Assembly (NCBI GenBank): GCA_017557605.1
Contig: JAFYYJ010000119.1
Location: 1 to 64,000 of the forward strand
Length of the DNA: 64,000 nucleotides
Source of the DNA: Salinivirgaceae bacterium
GTDB lineage: Bacteria; Bacteroidota; Bacteroidia; Bacteroidales; SZUA-534
Direction: 5' to 3'
Every line of letters starts with the position of its first letter. The stretch's first letter is position 1. Made by a program: the position numbers and the translations under genes. Shown here piece after piece: positions 25,501 through 33,207 of this stretch. The notes beneath the pieces were generated by a model, which was given only the letters and a program-made list of their open reading frames with translations, ran no database searches and was not told where the DNA came from.

Positions 25501-28342
25501 AATCGTTATCATAGTTTGCATAAGATAAAATGTCTTTTGCCATTATAGGTCCGGCAACGGTGTCGTTGCCGCTTATGATGCTGATATACGAATCGTTGTC
25601 TGGGTCATCACTGTCGATCCACACAAAGAGTTTATAACCGCCAGGTTCCAAACCGTTTATGTACATATTGTAATCGCGGTTGGTATTAAAACACGAATTC
25701 TCTATATATACCATATCGGCATTGTAAAGCTCATATTCAAACCAATAATTCTTGCTGCCGGCGTTATAGGCGATGCAGATAGGCTCAGTGATTATTAGGT
25801 CGCCCTTGGCATCTTTGTCGTTATACACCATTGCGCTCGCTGTCACCAATGCGGTGCCGTAATCGACAGTGTCTTTAACCACATTGTTGGGGAACACGGC
25901 TTTTGGTGCGCCAATGCCGGTTGCGCTTAGCGCAACAATAACAGAGTCGGTTGAGCCATAGGTCCAGATAACCAAAGTATCGGCAAACTGCCCAACAGAG
26001 TCGATATTGGCGTTGACCACAAAATCAATTGAGTCATAAGGAGCTATGCCATCGTCTCCGTCAAAATCGAAATTATCGCCATGAATCAGATACATATCCA
26101 TGATATTAAACGGAGCGCAACCATTGTTGTAAAGGGTTAATTTTCTTTCGACAGACGAGCCTTTCTCATGGCTGCCAAGGTCGAAGGAAGAAGCCACTGC
26201 CAACTCGGCCTTGCCGCCTTTGGCTTTAATGTTTATGCCTCCAACGGGAATATCCACACCTTCGGCAAAAACATTCAACGTCATTGGAACGGAAGACGTC
26301 AGGTCAAAAATGTTGGCAGGGATGCTGAGCGATGTGATGCTTGATTTGGCGGCAATGGTGGCGCTCCACTGAGACTTCACTTCGAACTTGATTTCGCGGC
26401 TGCGGCCATTGTTGGTTGTTTGCGGAACTATAGTCTCACCAGCAACTTCAGCGCTGATATGGCCGCCGTACCACCAGTAATCATCCAAATAAAGAGTATA
26501 TGTGCCGACAGGCAAATACAGAACGTCGCTATAGTCGGCAAAATACTTGTCGTATGAACCTAGCGGCATTTCGTAAACAGTATTGTATTGGGCATCGTAT
26601 ATACACCATACCACATATCCCGGGTCATCGCCAGTGTGGATTTTGAAGTTGACATTGGCACCGGCGGCTGCAATGGTTACCGGCACATTTGTGTTGTTGG
26701 TTATTGTGTCGGCAATGGTGAGTATATCAGCACATTCAGTAAGTGTGGTGTCGATATTGGTTTTTGATATTTTTAAATCCAATGCCGAAGCAGTTCCTTT
26801 AAGCGAAACAATTACTGGTGCGGGAGCGCCGTCTTCAATAATGAAAAAGCCTAAACTATCGGTAAAATTGCCGGCGCTTTCCGAGTAGAAGCTTATATTA
26901 ACACCCAAAGAATCGCCCGGAAGAATTGAGCCTTGGAACCCATAAGGTATAATAGGCTCACCTGTAGTATTGAAGTTAAGATTATGCTTCAAATCAACAT
27001 CCACGATTTGGATGCTCTGGCAACCGGTGTTTTTCAGCCAAATGGTGCCGGTTGTCTCGTATCCTACAAATGCTGTGAACACAGAGTCGCCGCTGACCTC
27101 ATATTCGGTTTCGGCGTTAACATCAACAACCAATTGGCGAACGAAACATACCGACTGCGGCGAGCCAAGATTTTTTGGGTTTAAACCAGCAAAGACTATC
27201 TCCTCAGAGCCTTCGGCAGTGTTGGCGGTTATGTTGACAGTTGTCTGCTCGCCTGGTTGCAGGCTAAGCTTTGTATGCGATACAGAAAGTGCGTTGCCAA
27301 AAGGCAGAAGCTCGCCCTGGAAAAAGAATGTCTGCTCACTTTTATACCAAAACGGATAGGAAAGATAACCGTTGCCGTTGTTGTCGAATCCGAAATAGAA
27401 GTATTGGGAAGCAGGGCCATGCATGAAAAAGTCGGACGTTTCGAGTTTGCCGTCTTCTATTTTATAGGCAATTGAAGCGTTTCCATAGCAACCTCCAAAC
27501 CAGAATTTGCGGGCTACGGGGTTGTATGCTAATGCCTTACTAGGCATGTTGTCGATATAGCCGTAGTCGGCAACCTTCTCGCCTTTGGCGTTATAAGCCA
27601 CTGCGTGGAATTTCTCGCCGTCAACAGTTTCTCCGAAAACCAAAATGTTGTCGCCGTTGGCAGCAATTTCGAAATATTCAAAATCCTCTTCAATCTTGAA
27701 ACTGAAACCGGTCTGGTTCATATTATTGTCGAGAGCGACTATTTCGGGTTCGTCGTACATCCAAGAGATTCCCCACATTGTGCCGCCGCAATTGGCCACG
27801 CATTCAAGATATCCGGGAAGATAATCCACCACCTTCCACGTGCTGGTGTCAATTTTCACCATTTGACCTTTGTCATAGCTAAAGCCATAGGCATAGCCGT
27901 TGGCGAATGTTATGCCACCAAAAGCATCGCTTGCCACTCCACGTTTCAATTCAGTTTTGGCGTTGTTGGCAGCCAAAAAGATTTCAACGGGTTCGTCGCT
28001 GGTGTTTTTAACCACAATGGGTTTTGATTGCGACTGCTCGCAGCCGTTGAGGCTGAACCTAATGGGCTCATCAGCCGACGGAATAACATTAACCATGTAA
28101 TCCGGCATGCCGCTTTTTGCCGCGCCAAAGTTAAAGGCAGACGCGCCAGACTTGGATTTCATGTTCTCGCGCCGCTCTCTATAAGCTTTGAGCAGCGGAC
28201 TCTCTTTGGGGCTTTCACGCAACTCGGTTGCGTCTTTGGCCCCGTTTTCTTTCAGAGCATGTTGCCTGTGGCCGTGGCTCTGAGCACTCAGCCCTCCTCC
28301 TGTCAGGATGAGAGCCGAAAGAATGAATAGAAGTTTCCTCAT
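22544..28342 (-). CDS. Giant T9SS-exported surface protein (1932 aa)
   Basis: Signal peptide at residues 1-20. The N-terminal third has propeller-like segments (YAYGFSYDKGQMVKIDTSTW). The middle holds repeats of the choice-of-anchor-D / Ig type, each with VxIxNTGxxxF and D(S)xxxxVxFxP patterns (for example TVYIANTGTAGFYIS). Then come an SbsA-like Ig domain (TAPTFVCATSAASLSTEGT), two or three Cys/His modules with repeated GHKADSV and YCSVC (about 1645-1770), a bacterial Ig-like domain (LTYKVGEKLDVTGGKL) and a T9SS type A sorting domain in the last 65 residues (FDVNGRMIAKA, AGIYIVKAG). Likely role: adhesion or surface structure. No enzyme motif is visible. Three tiny ORFs precede it on the same strand. 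Confidence 0.85.
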   Translation of the reverse strand: MRKLLFILSALILTGGGLSAQSHGHRQHALKENGAKDATELRESPKESPLLKAYRERRENMKSKSGASAFNFGAAKSGMPDYMVNVIPSADEPIRFSLNGCEQSQSKPIVVKNTSDEPVEIFLAANNAKTELKRGVASDAFGGITFANGYAYGFSYDKGQMVKIDTSTWKVVDYLPGYLECVANCGGTMWGISWMYDEPEIVALDNNMNQTGFSFKIEEDFEYFEIAANGDNILVFGETVDGEKFHAVAYNAKGEKVADYGYIDNMPSKALAYNPVARKFWFGGCYGNASIAYKIEDGKLETSDFFMHGPASQYFYFGFDNNGNGYLSYPFWYKSEQTFFFQGELLPFGNALSVSHTKLSLQPGEQTTVNITANTAEGSEEIVFAGLNPKNLGSPQSVCFVRQLVVDVNAETEYEVSGDSVFTAFVGYETTGTIWLKNTGCQSIQIVDVDLKHNLNFNTTGEPIIPYGFQGSILPGDSLGVNISFYSESAGNFTDSLGFFIIEDGAPAPVIVSLKGTASALDLKISKTNIDTTLTECADILTIADTITNNTNVPVTIAAAGANVNFKIHTGDDPGYVVWCIYDAQYNTVYEMPLGSYDKYFADYSDVLYLPVGTYTLYLDDYWWYGGHISAEVAGETIVPQTTNNGRSREIKFEVKSQWSATIAAKSSITSLSIPANIFDLTSSVPMTLNVFAEGVDIPVGGINIKAKGGKAELAVASSFDLGSHEKGSSVERKLTLYNNGCAPFNIMDMYLIHGDNFDFDGDDGIAPYDSIDFVVNANIDSVGQFADTLVIWTYGSTDSVIVALSATGIGAPKAVFPNNVVKDTVDYGTALVTASAMVYNDKDAKGDLIITEPICIAYNAGSKNYWFEYELYNADMVYIENSCFNTNRDYNMYINGLEPGGYKLFVWIDSDDPDNDSYISIISGNDTVAGPIMAKDILSYANYDNDLQEYVYNFTLTADMIHRDTIAPGDSLPLSINVPLRNWWADTYLFDKCFLTNDPANRELELDAEIKVNGEPNIVTPQTIDFGNVQLGMYNKQTVYIANTGTAGFYISSHNLTGTSFSYELQNSTIGPADSAKLIVTFTPTAVGAAQGQFTLSGAGKTFTIALSGTGVAAAEPQYSTDTVRVTAECGQTVVNDTVTVTSSGFLQLATTSRLDVFTGTGTKPNGIYIYINRWDDKKGWYTVKSFYQGTFTVANTTVENYLDLPAGNYYLQFRSNKNEHCNVDGWVSLTFNGETLINKGKNTNTYITSYYFDIPEIYESAVVEANSSTDIIHSHDIEGLTAGEYTYTRILQRTNNLEVVFDTLVTVVTVEEKLDYAYNKDTLKLTPAHVGDQSFATVKIENTGCVDFNVQFPKFVKGEDSKFEASFGDVLMEPTGYPLKMGKDVSLFVSFSADKPGIYRDTLVITTPLGNDSIPVVATATAAQVIAASPAEFSGYYKAGDTITINVTFDAPVAVFGKSKELPKILMNTGSFAVADSSVFDINRNNIYTLVFNYVVKENDNIALLDYAEDSIYMVGDTIAVWDESPIKLATLPALGTFASLYSLTLDNTAPTFVCATSAASLSTEGTVTIAFSEEIEGLGEDAFTVSEGAALASLTTNDNATYTAVFTLPQCKTTTVGIAANVADLAGNTVAVAWTGSLTVLHDYANTVVAPTCTEKGYTAQLCSICNHKDTIDYVDATGHKADSVLFENIKLATCTEAGSYDSVVYCSVCKTEISRTTIDTPANGHKADSVVIENVVVATHTATGSYDSVVYCSVCHAEISRKTIVVAMTDIISVAVSKMPNKLTYKVGEKLDVTGGKLKVTFSDSTSIEVDMLAIMVSGFDATVAGKQSLTISYTDGGKTYTATFDIEVEDGSAVAEEAAAAVNIYAFDNTIVVEAAEALTGEIAVFDVNGRMIAKAIAAGSRTEIQMPNAGIYIVKAGAAAERVVIK

Positions 28343-28439
28343 GTTCTTTCTTTTTTAGTTAAACATTATGTTAGTTAAATTATAAATCATCAACTTTTTA
28401 GACCAGGTTATGCCTTTGCGGCTTATTGGTTTGTGTCTT

Positions 28440-28529
28440 TTAAATCATCTCCGCCCAAACACAACAAACAACTGTAAGTGTCAGAAGCGTGCCGATGAAA
28501 ATGCTTATAAAAATGCGTGTGGCTTTCAT
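28440..28529 (-). CDS. 29-aa single-helix membrane peptide (small ORF C)
   Basis: MKATRIFISIFIGTLLTLTV... continues as a hydrophobic helix with two cysteines and ends WAEMI. It starts 12 bp after small ORF B and its stop is 97 bp before the giant gene's start, on the same strand. The basic N-terminus with one hydrophobic helix is that of tiny membrane proteins. It is too short for family assignment and could be chance. Confidence 0.35.
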   Translation of the reverse strand: MKATRIFISIFIGTLLTLTVVCCVWAEMI

Positions 28530-28541
28530 TGTATTAGATGT

Positions 28542-28625
28542 TTAAAATTGAACTTTGGTTGCGTGCCGGTTACGATATTTGTTATTGTAACACACTGCAA
28601 ACATTATAATTGTAGCGATAATCAT
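28542..28625 (-). CDS. 27-aa small ORF B with strong ribosome binding site
   Basis: MIIATIIMFAVCYNNKYRN and a basic tail ending KVQF. The ATG is preceded by AAAAAGGAGAGACA, an unusually good Shine-Dalgarno for Bacteroidetes. It lies 27 bp after ORF A and 12 bp before ORF C, which gives a compact row of three. No known family. Confidence 0.35.
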   Translation of the reverse strand: MIIATIIMFAVCYNNKYRNRHATKVQF

Positions 28626-28652
28626 TGTCTCTCCTTTTTAATTGAACTTCAA

Positions 28653-28763
28653 TCAGGATTGTTTCACTATCACATAAGTTGTGAGTTTCAAATTGGCAAG
28701 TTTGCAACATGTAACTTTTACCTTGCTTCCTGCCGCCTGTGTTTTGTCTTTAAGGTTGTTCAT
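28653..28763 (-). CDS. 36-aa conserved small peptide (small ORF A)
   Basis: Encodes MNNLKDKTQAAGSKVKVTCC continuing KLANLKLTTYVIVKQS. The block KVKV-x-x-CKLANLKLTTY is shared with the small ORF at 63606-63725 upstream of the second T9SS protein. Over those 17 codons, 15 residues are identical, and 9 codons differ only at synonymous positions, so selection appears to act on the peptide. It has no signal peptide and no known motif. Its 5' side (TTATAACTTAAAAC) is also shared. The function is unknown; a peptide precursor, a small regulator or a secretion cofactor are possible. Confidence 0.65.
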   Translation of the reverse strand: MNNLKDKTQAAGSKVKVTCCKLANLKLTTYVIVKQS

Positions 28764-28930
28764 GGTATTTAAGTTTTAAGTTATAAGTTTTCAAAGTTTA
28801 AAGTTGAGAGGTAAGTGTTGATATGTTTAACGGGTTTAACAAGTTGAAATCACTTTAATCATTACACTTTACTCATTACTCATTTATCATTACTCTTTAA
28901 TCATTAATCATTACACTTTACTCATTGTTT
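28764..28930. repeat. Low-complexity AT-rich intergenic words
   Basis: Iterated words such as AAGTTTTAAGTTATAAG, CAAAGTTTAAAGTTGAG and ATTACACTTTACTCATT. Very similar words occur at about 296-430, 22340-22400, 29140-29200, 54854-54968 and 63728-63850, always between genes. Confidence 0.6.
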
Positions 28931-28984
28931 TTCATGCGTTTCAAAGGTCGGCAGGCACTTTTTACCAAACAATACCCCAAAAAT

Positions 28985-29053
28985 GAACGGCGGGTTTGAC
29001 TTAACGAACGGTGGGTTTGACTTAACGAACGGCGGGTTTGACTTAACGAACGG
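28985..29053. repeat. Tandem 21-bp repeat, three copies plus a partial
   Basis: Units at 28985-29005, 29006-29026 and 29027-29047, one base different in the second, then the first six bases of a fourth. Each contains GGGTTTGACTTAACGAACGG across the junction. The same unit occurs once at 63907-63927 in the matching place upstream of the second T9SS protein. Sequence similarity continues beyond the unit (GGTTTTTGAAAAAGG and onwards) at both loci. Confidence 0.85.
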
Positions 29054-29207
29054 TTTTTGAAAAAGGCCAAAATCGGGGTAAAAAAGGCCTTTTTTTAGGC
29101 GAATTTTTGGGCAAAAACGCGGATTTTTGAGATTTAGGAGGTAGAAGTTACAAGTTATAAGGCATAAGTAATTACGAGTTTTGAATTACGAATTACGATG
29201 TAGGGAT

Positions 29208-29367
29208 GCGATTAATCGCGTCTGTACAATACGTCATTCCGATGCATATCGGAATCTTATCATTATTGCGGAGATGCCGAAACAAGTTCGGCATGACAAA
29301 AAAGTCATTCCGACGCATGTCGGAATCTTTCGCATTGAGGGTAAGATGCTGAAACAAGTTCAGCATG
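29208..29367. repeat. Paired intergenic hairpin repeats with matching stem changes
   Basis: Two hairpin types occur twice in the same order. Type 1: ATTCCGAT-GCAT-ATCGGAAT (29236-29255) and ATTCCGAC-GCAT-GTCGGAAT (29307-29326). Type 2: ATGCCGAA-ACAAG-TTCGGCAT (29274-29294) and ATGCTGAA-ACAAG-TTCAGCAT (29346-29367). In each type one stem pair changes on both sides so pairing is kept. The palindrome GCGATTAATCGC precedes them. These resemble the REP/MITE-like intergenic elements common in Bacteroidetes. Confidence 0.75.
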
Positions 29368-29405
29368 ACAATAGAATGCTTGCGTCAGTGTTTTCGACAA
29401 CGTTA

Positions 29406-29435
29406 TTTGTTTGTATTTGTGTTTTTTTACATTTG
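29406..29435 (+). promoter_or_regulatory. Promoter of the sensor kinase operon
   Basis: TTTG at 29406-29409 and TACATTTG at 29428-29435, spacer 18 bp. Transcription would start after the first in-frame ATG (29411), so the ATG at 29453 is the likely start. Confidence 0.65.
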
Positions 29436-29452
29436 CAAGAAATATCATTTCG

Positions 29453-31477
29453 ATGTCGAAACGCCTCATATTTTTTATCATAGCTGCCGCACTGCAGATG
29501 CTACCGCAAGCGGCTTTTTCGCAGGACACCGATGTGTTTGTCGACCCAAACCAGCCGAAAATCGACAGCCTGCTTGCCGCCGTAAAACCCGACTCACCCG
29601 ACAGTGTTAAGGCGTGGAACTACTCGCGGGTGTCGTATATAACCTGCGATTTGGACACAAGTCTGAAATACGCATTCCTCTCGCTCGATTACTGCACCGA
29701 AGATAACCCTAAGCGCGACGAGCTTTTGCCTTATAACTACAACAACATCGCTTTTGCCTACTATATGAAAGACGAGTCGCGTAAGGCATTGCACTATAGG
29801 CTTTTGTCGGCCAGAATCTATCATCAGACCGCCGATAAGAAACGCGAGGCCGGCACATTTATCCATATTGGCAACTGCTATCTTGATTTGAACATCAAAG
29901 ACAGTATTTTCTACTATTACAATAAGGCCATAGTGATTCTGACCGAGATAAAAGACACCAATTTTCTAATAGACGCCTACAACAATCTGGGACAGATTTA
30001 TGGCACTATGTCGCTGCACGACAATGCAATAGAGAACTATCGAAAAGGCTTGGACTATGCATTGGCTTTAAACAACACATTGCGAATAGCGTGCGGCTAT
30101 TGTTTTTTGGGCGCATCGATAAACATGAAATCCGACACGTCGTTTTATTCGGCAATCGAGAACCTAACCAAATCAGTGCGTCTGTTCGAATCGATGAACA
30201 CACAGAAACACTATGATGTTGAATATAAGCACCATGCATATAAGGAACTGGCATCAGCCTACATCAAGGCGGCAAAACAGACCAACAAAAAGGCATACGC
30301 CGACAGTTGTTATAAGTATGTAACTCGTGCGGGAAACTATTATAAGTCAGTGGGTTCCTACAACAACTTTGTCTCGTGCCGATTTTGTTATGTCGATTAT
30401 CTGGTTTTCAACAAACGGTACGCCGACGCGCTTTCCGAACTGCTCGGGCTGGGAAAATACCTGACCGATGACCATTTGATGTCCGTCTATCAGAATTATT
30501 ATCGATATCTGTACGAGGTTTATTCGCACCTTGGCGACTATCGCAATGCGCTGTACTGCCACGAGAAATACATGGATTGCAAGATGGCCTATCTGAACGA
30601 CAGCACGCTCAACAGCATTAAAGACGGCGAGGTGGAGCGCGCCCGCATGCTCGATTCGGTCAGCCATCAGCTTGAGACGCTGCGCATCGAGACTGAGCAT
30701 CAGAAGCAGTTGAGACAGAAGCAGTTATATATACGCATTGTTGGCAGCCTCGCAATCTTTGTTCTGATGTTGGCTGTCGTTTTCTTCTTCTATTATAAGA
30801 CAATAAAAGAGAGCGAGGAGAACAAACTGCGCGCCGACGCTCTCGAGATTGAGAGGACGCTGCTACGCACGCAGATGAACCCACACTTCATCTTCAACGC
30901 GCTCAACTCCATTCAGAGTTTCATCACAAGCAACAACCAGGGCGAGGCGGTTCGCTACCTGTCAAAGTTCGCCAAGCTGATGCGCATGATACTGAACAAC
31001 TCCATGCAGCAGTATGTGCTGCTAAGCGAGGAGTTGGCGTCGCTCAGCCTTTATCTCGACCTTGAGCAGGTGCGTTTCAACAACCGATTCAGCTACAAGA
31101 TTGACATTGACGACGAGGTGGAGGAGGACCTTGTGAAAGTGCCGCCGATGCTCATCCAGCCGTTTGTTGAGAATGCCATACTGCACGGCCTGATGCATAA
31201 GCCCGAAGGCGGACTTATTACTATATGCTTAGCCGAGAACGGGAACAACACCCTTACATGCACCATAACCGACAATGGTGTTGGCCGTAAGGCCGCCGCC
31301 GAGATTGAGAGCAAAAACGAACACTCGCACAAGTCGGTTGGCATGCAGCTCACTCGCGACCGTCTGCAGGAGCTCAACCGCAACACGCAGCACTCGTGCG
31401 CAATCACTGACCTTGAGGACTCTGACGGCAATGCGCTTGGCACACAAGTGATAATAATAATCCCCGAACAGGTGTAG
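29453..31477 (+). CDS. TPR-containing LytS-type sensor histidine kinase
   Basis: 674 residues from the ATG at 29453. A signal peptide (MSKRLIFFIIAAALQMLPQAAFS) puts a TPR-rich sensor region (about 40-400) in the periplasm. One transmembrane helix follows (IRIVGSLAIFVLMLAVVFFFYY), then a coiled coil and the His_kinase domain with RTQMNPHFIFNALNSIQ, whose His is the phosphorylation site, and an HATPase part with PFVENAILHGL and DNGVGRK. Such kinases pair with LytTR regulators, and one follows 41 bp downstream. The stimulus is unknown. It is divergent from the giant surface protein, which is a possible target. Confidence 0.92.
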   Translation: MSKRLIFFIIAAALQMLPQAAFSQDTDVFVDPNQPKIDSLLAAVKPDSPDSVKAWNYSRVSYITCDLDTSLKYAFLSLDYCTEDNPKRDELLPYNYNNIAFAYYMKDESRKALHYRLLSARIYHQTADKKREAGTFIHIGNCYLDLNIKDSIFYYYNKAIVILTEIKDTNFLIDAYNNLGQIYGTMSLHDNAIENYRKGLDYALALNNTLRIACGYCFLGASINMKSDTSFYSAIENLTKSVRLFESMNTQKHYDVEYKHHAYKELASAYIKAAKQTNKKAYADSCYKYVTRAGNYYKSVGSYNNFVSCRFCYVDYLVFNKRYADALSELLGLGKYLTDDHLMSVYQNYYRYLYEVYSHLGDYRNALYCHEKYMDCKMAYLNDSTLNSIKDGEVERARMLDSVSHQLETLRIETEHQKQLRQKQLYIRIVGSLAIFVLMLAVVFFFYYKTIKESEENKLRADALEIERTLLRTQMNPHFIFNALNSIQSFITSNNQGEAVRYLSKFAKLMRMILNNSMQQYVLLSEELASLSLYLDLEQVRFNNRFSYKIDIDDEVEEDLVKVPPMLIQPFVENAILHGLMHKPEGGLITICLAENGNNTLTCTITDNGVGRKAAAEIESKNEHSHKSVGMQLTRDRLQELNRNTQHSCAITDLEDSDGNALGTQVIIIIPEQV

Positions 31478-31518
31478 GTTTAGAAAAAATATATATTTAC
31501 ACCTATAAAATATACCGT

Positions 31519-32253
31519 ATGAAAGTTGCAATAATCGACGACGAGAGCAATGGCCGCAATATCATTCGGCAATACATTTCGCTGTACTGTCAAGATGTTG
31601 AGGTGATTGGCGAAGCCGACTCGGTGAAAAGCGGAGTGAAACTGCTAAGCAAGCAAACCCCTGACGTTGTATTTCTTGACATTCAGATGCAGGACGGCAC
31701 CGGTTTCAATTTGCTCGAGCTGTTGCCGCAGCGCACTTTCAAGGTCATTTTTGTAACGTCGTTCGACCAGTTTGCTCTCAAGGCTATCAAGTACAGCGTG
31801 GCCGATTATCTTCTCAAACCCGTTGACCCCGATGCTTTTGTTGAGGCGGTTGAGAAGGTCCGGGCCGACATTGCGAAACCTTCTTCGTTCAAAGACGGTC
31901 GCATTGAGGAGCTGCTGACCAACATTAACAGCTTTGCGAAAATCGGGCTTCCCACCAACGACGGCATTCAGTTTGTCAAAGTCGACGACATTGTCCGCTG
32001 CGAGGCCGACGGAGCTTACACACTGGTTATCATGGACGGGGGAACACGTATTATGGTGTCGAAAAACCTCAAAGTTTATGAGGAGTTGTTTGCCGACCGC
32101 AAGTTTCTGCGCGTTCACAAGTCGCATCTGATAAACACCCGCTACATCGACAAGTATATCAACGGCGACGGCGGCAGCGTTGTAATGGCCGACGGCTCAA
32201 CAGTCGAAGTATCGCGCCGCAAAAAGGAAGAGTTGCTTAGTATGATGATGTGA
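31519..32253 (+). CDS. LytTR family response regulator
   Basis: A 244-aa cytoplasmic regulator. The receiver domain has the acidic pair IIDDES, the phospho-acceptor Asp54 in VFLDIQM, and Lys100 in LLKPVD. The LytTR DNA-binding domain follows (about 140-240), ending KFLRVHKSHLINTRYID and VEVSRRKKEEL. LytTR proteins bind short direct repeats upstream of target genes. It forms a two-component pair with the kinase upstream. Confidence 0.94.
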   Translation: MKVAIIDDESNGRNIIRQYISLYCQDVEVIGEADSVKSGVKLLSKQTPDVVFLDIQMQDGTGFNLLELLPQRTFKVIFVTSFDQFALKAIKYSVADYLLKPVDPDAFVEAVEKVRADIAKPSSFKDGRIEELLTNINSFAKIGLPTNDGIQFVKVDDIVRCEADGAYTLVIMDGGTRIMVSKNLKVYEELFADRKFLRVHKSHLINTRYIDKYINGDGGSVVMADGSTVEVSRRKKEELLSMMM

Positions 32254-32270
32254 TTTTCGGAATCACCGCG

Positions 32271-32876
32271 CTATTTCTCACTTTCGCGCCTTTGAATCTC
32301 GTCGCGGATATGCGACGCCTCCTCGTAATCCTCGTTCGATATTGATTTGTGGAGCAGGTCTTGAAGCTCTTTCAGGTTGTAACGGCCGTATTTTCCGCCC
32401 TCTGACGGTTGCGGTTCTTCTTGTTCGTGGCTTTCTTCCTGAACGGCATCGCCTTCGGTGTTAAACACAATGCCCGTTTTCTCGATAATCTGCTTTGTGG
32501 TGTAGATGGGGCTGTCGCAGCGGATTGCCAGCGCTACAGCGTCCGATGTGCGGGCGTCAATCTCGACATATTCGCCCTCGCGCTCGCAAATAAGTTTTGA
32601 ATAGAAGACGCCCTCGTCGAGTCTATAAATATCGACCTCTACAAGATTGATGTTGAACGATTTGGCGAAGTTGACAAAAAGGTCGTGGGTTAGCGGACGC
32701 GGCGGTGTCAGTTTCTCAAGCTCGATGGCTATGGCTTGAGCCTCGAACCCTCCGACGATAATAGGAATGCGGCGCGCACCACGCTCCTCGGCCAGTACCA
32801 AGGCATACGCGCCCGATTGTGTCTGGCTGTACGACAGACCCAAAACCTTCAGTTTCACTTTCGATTGCGAAGTCAT
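32271..32876 (-). CDS. Bifunctional nuclease family protein with UvrB/UvrC motif
   Basis: 201 residues from the ATG at 32876. The first ~140 residues form a bifunctional nuclease (BFN, DUF151) domain, with VLGLSYSQTQSGAYALVL, IPIIVGGFEAQAIA and the SDAVALAIR motif. The C-terminus is a UvrB/UvrC-type helical hairpin (LQDLLHKSISNEDYEEASHIRDEI). This fusion is usual in Bacteroidetes and its cellular role is unclear. An earlier ATG at 32987 is before the predicted transcription start and would add a spurious hydrophobic segment, so I reject it. Confidence 0.88.
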   Translation of the reverse strand: MTSQSKVKLKVLGLSYSQTQSGAYALVLAEERGARRIPIIVGGFEAQAIAIELEKLTPPRPLTHDLFVNFAKSFNINLVEVDIYRLDEGVFYSKLICEREGEYVEIDARTSDAVALAIRCDSPIYTTKQIIEKTGIVFNTEGDAVQEESHEQEEPQPSEGGKYGRYNLKELQDLLHKSISNEDYEEASHIRDEIQRRESEK

Positions 32877-33207
32877 TCCAATAGAGTTTCTTCTATCGCA
32901 AATATAGAAATATATCGTAGCCGCAAGCAATAATAATGACCCAACTTTACCATATATTATAATTGGTGTATCGGGCAAAACGCCCAAAAAGACTTGGACG
33001 CGGGCAAGCGGCGACTGTTGAAAAAGGTTTTTCGTGTCGTTGCAAAAGGCTAAAACACTAATTATTACGGCTTATTTTAAATGTGTGGAAAAAAGAATAA
33101 AAAATGTTGTGATAAATGCCGATTAATCTTTTTAAATGTTTGCAAGTTGAATAAAACTTTCTACTTTTGCCGTCCAAAAGTTGTGAAAAATATAACACAT
33201 AAACAGT
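32877..33207. other. Divergent intergenic region between bfn and rplU
   Basis: 331 bp without a gene. It holds a minus-strand -7 box TATATTTG (32899-32906) for the BFN gene and the rplU promoter at 33139-33169. The middle (about 32940-33130) is AT-rich and I see no RNA or ORF in it. Confidence 0.6.
33139..33169 (+). promoter_or_regulatory. Promoter of rplU-rpmA
   Basis: TTTG at 33139-33142 and TACTTTTG at 33162-33169, spacer 19 bp. Confidence 0.75.

Larger units (their letters stand above)
28343..29452. other. Repeat-rich 1.1-kb intergenic region
   Basis: Between the divergent surface-protein gene and the sensor kinase. From left to right it holds an AT-rich leader, three small minus-strand ORFs (28440-28763), low-complexity AT words (28764-28930), a triple 21-bp repeat (28985-29053), a T-rich stretch and paired hairpin repeats (29208-29367), then the kinase promoter. 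No protein-coding ORF longer than 40 codons is convincing. Confidence 0.7.

Noticed and set aside
28985..29053. CRISPR array
   Set aside because: The 21-bp units are directly joined with no spacers and no cas genes are nearby.
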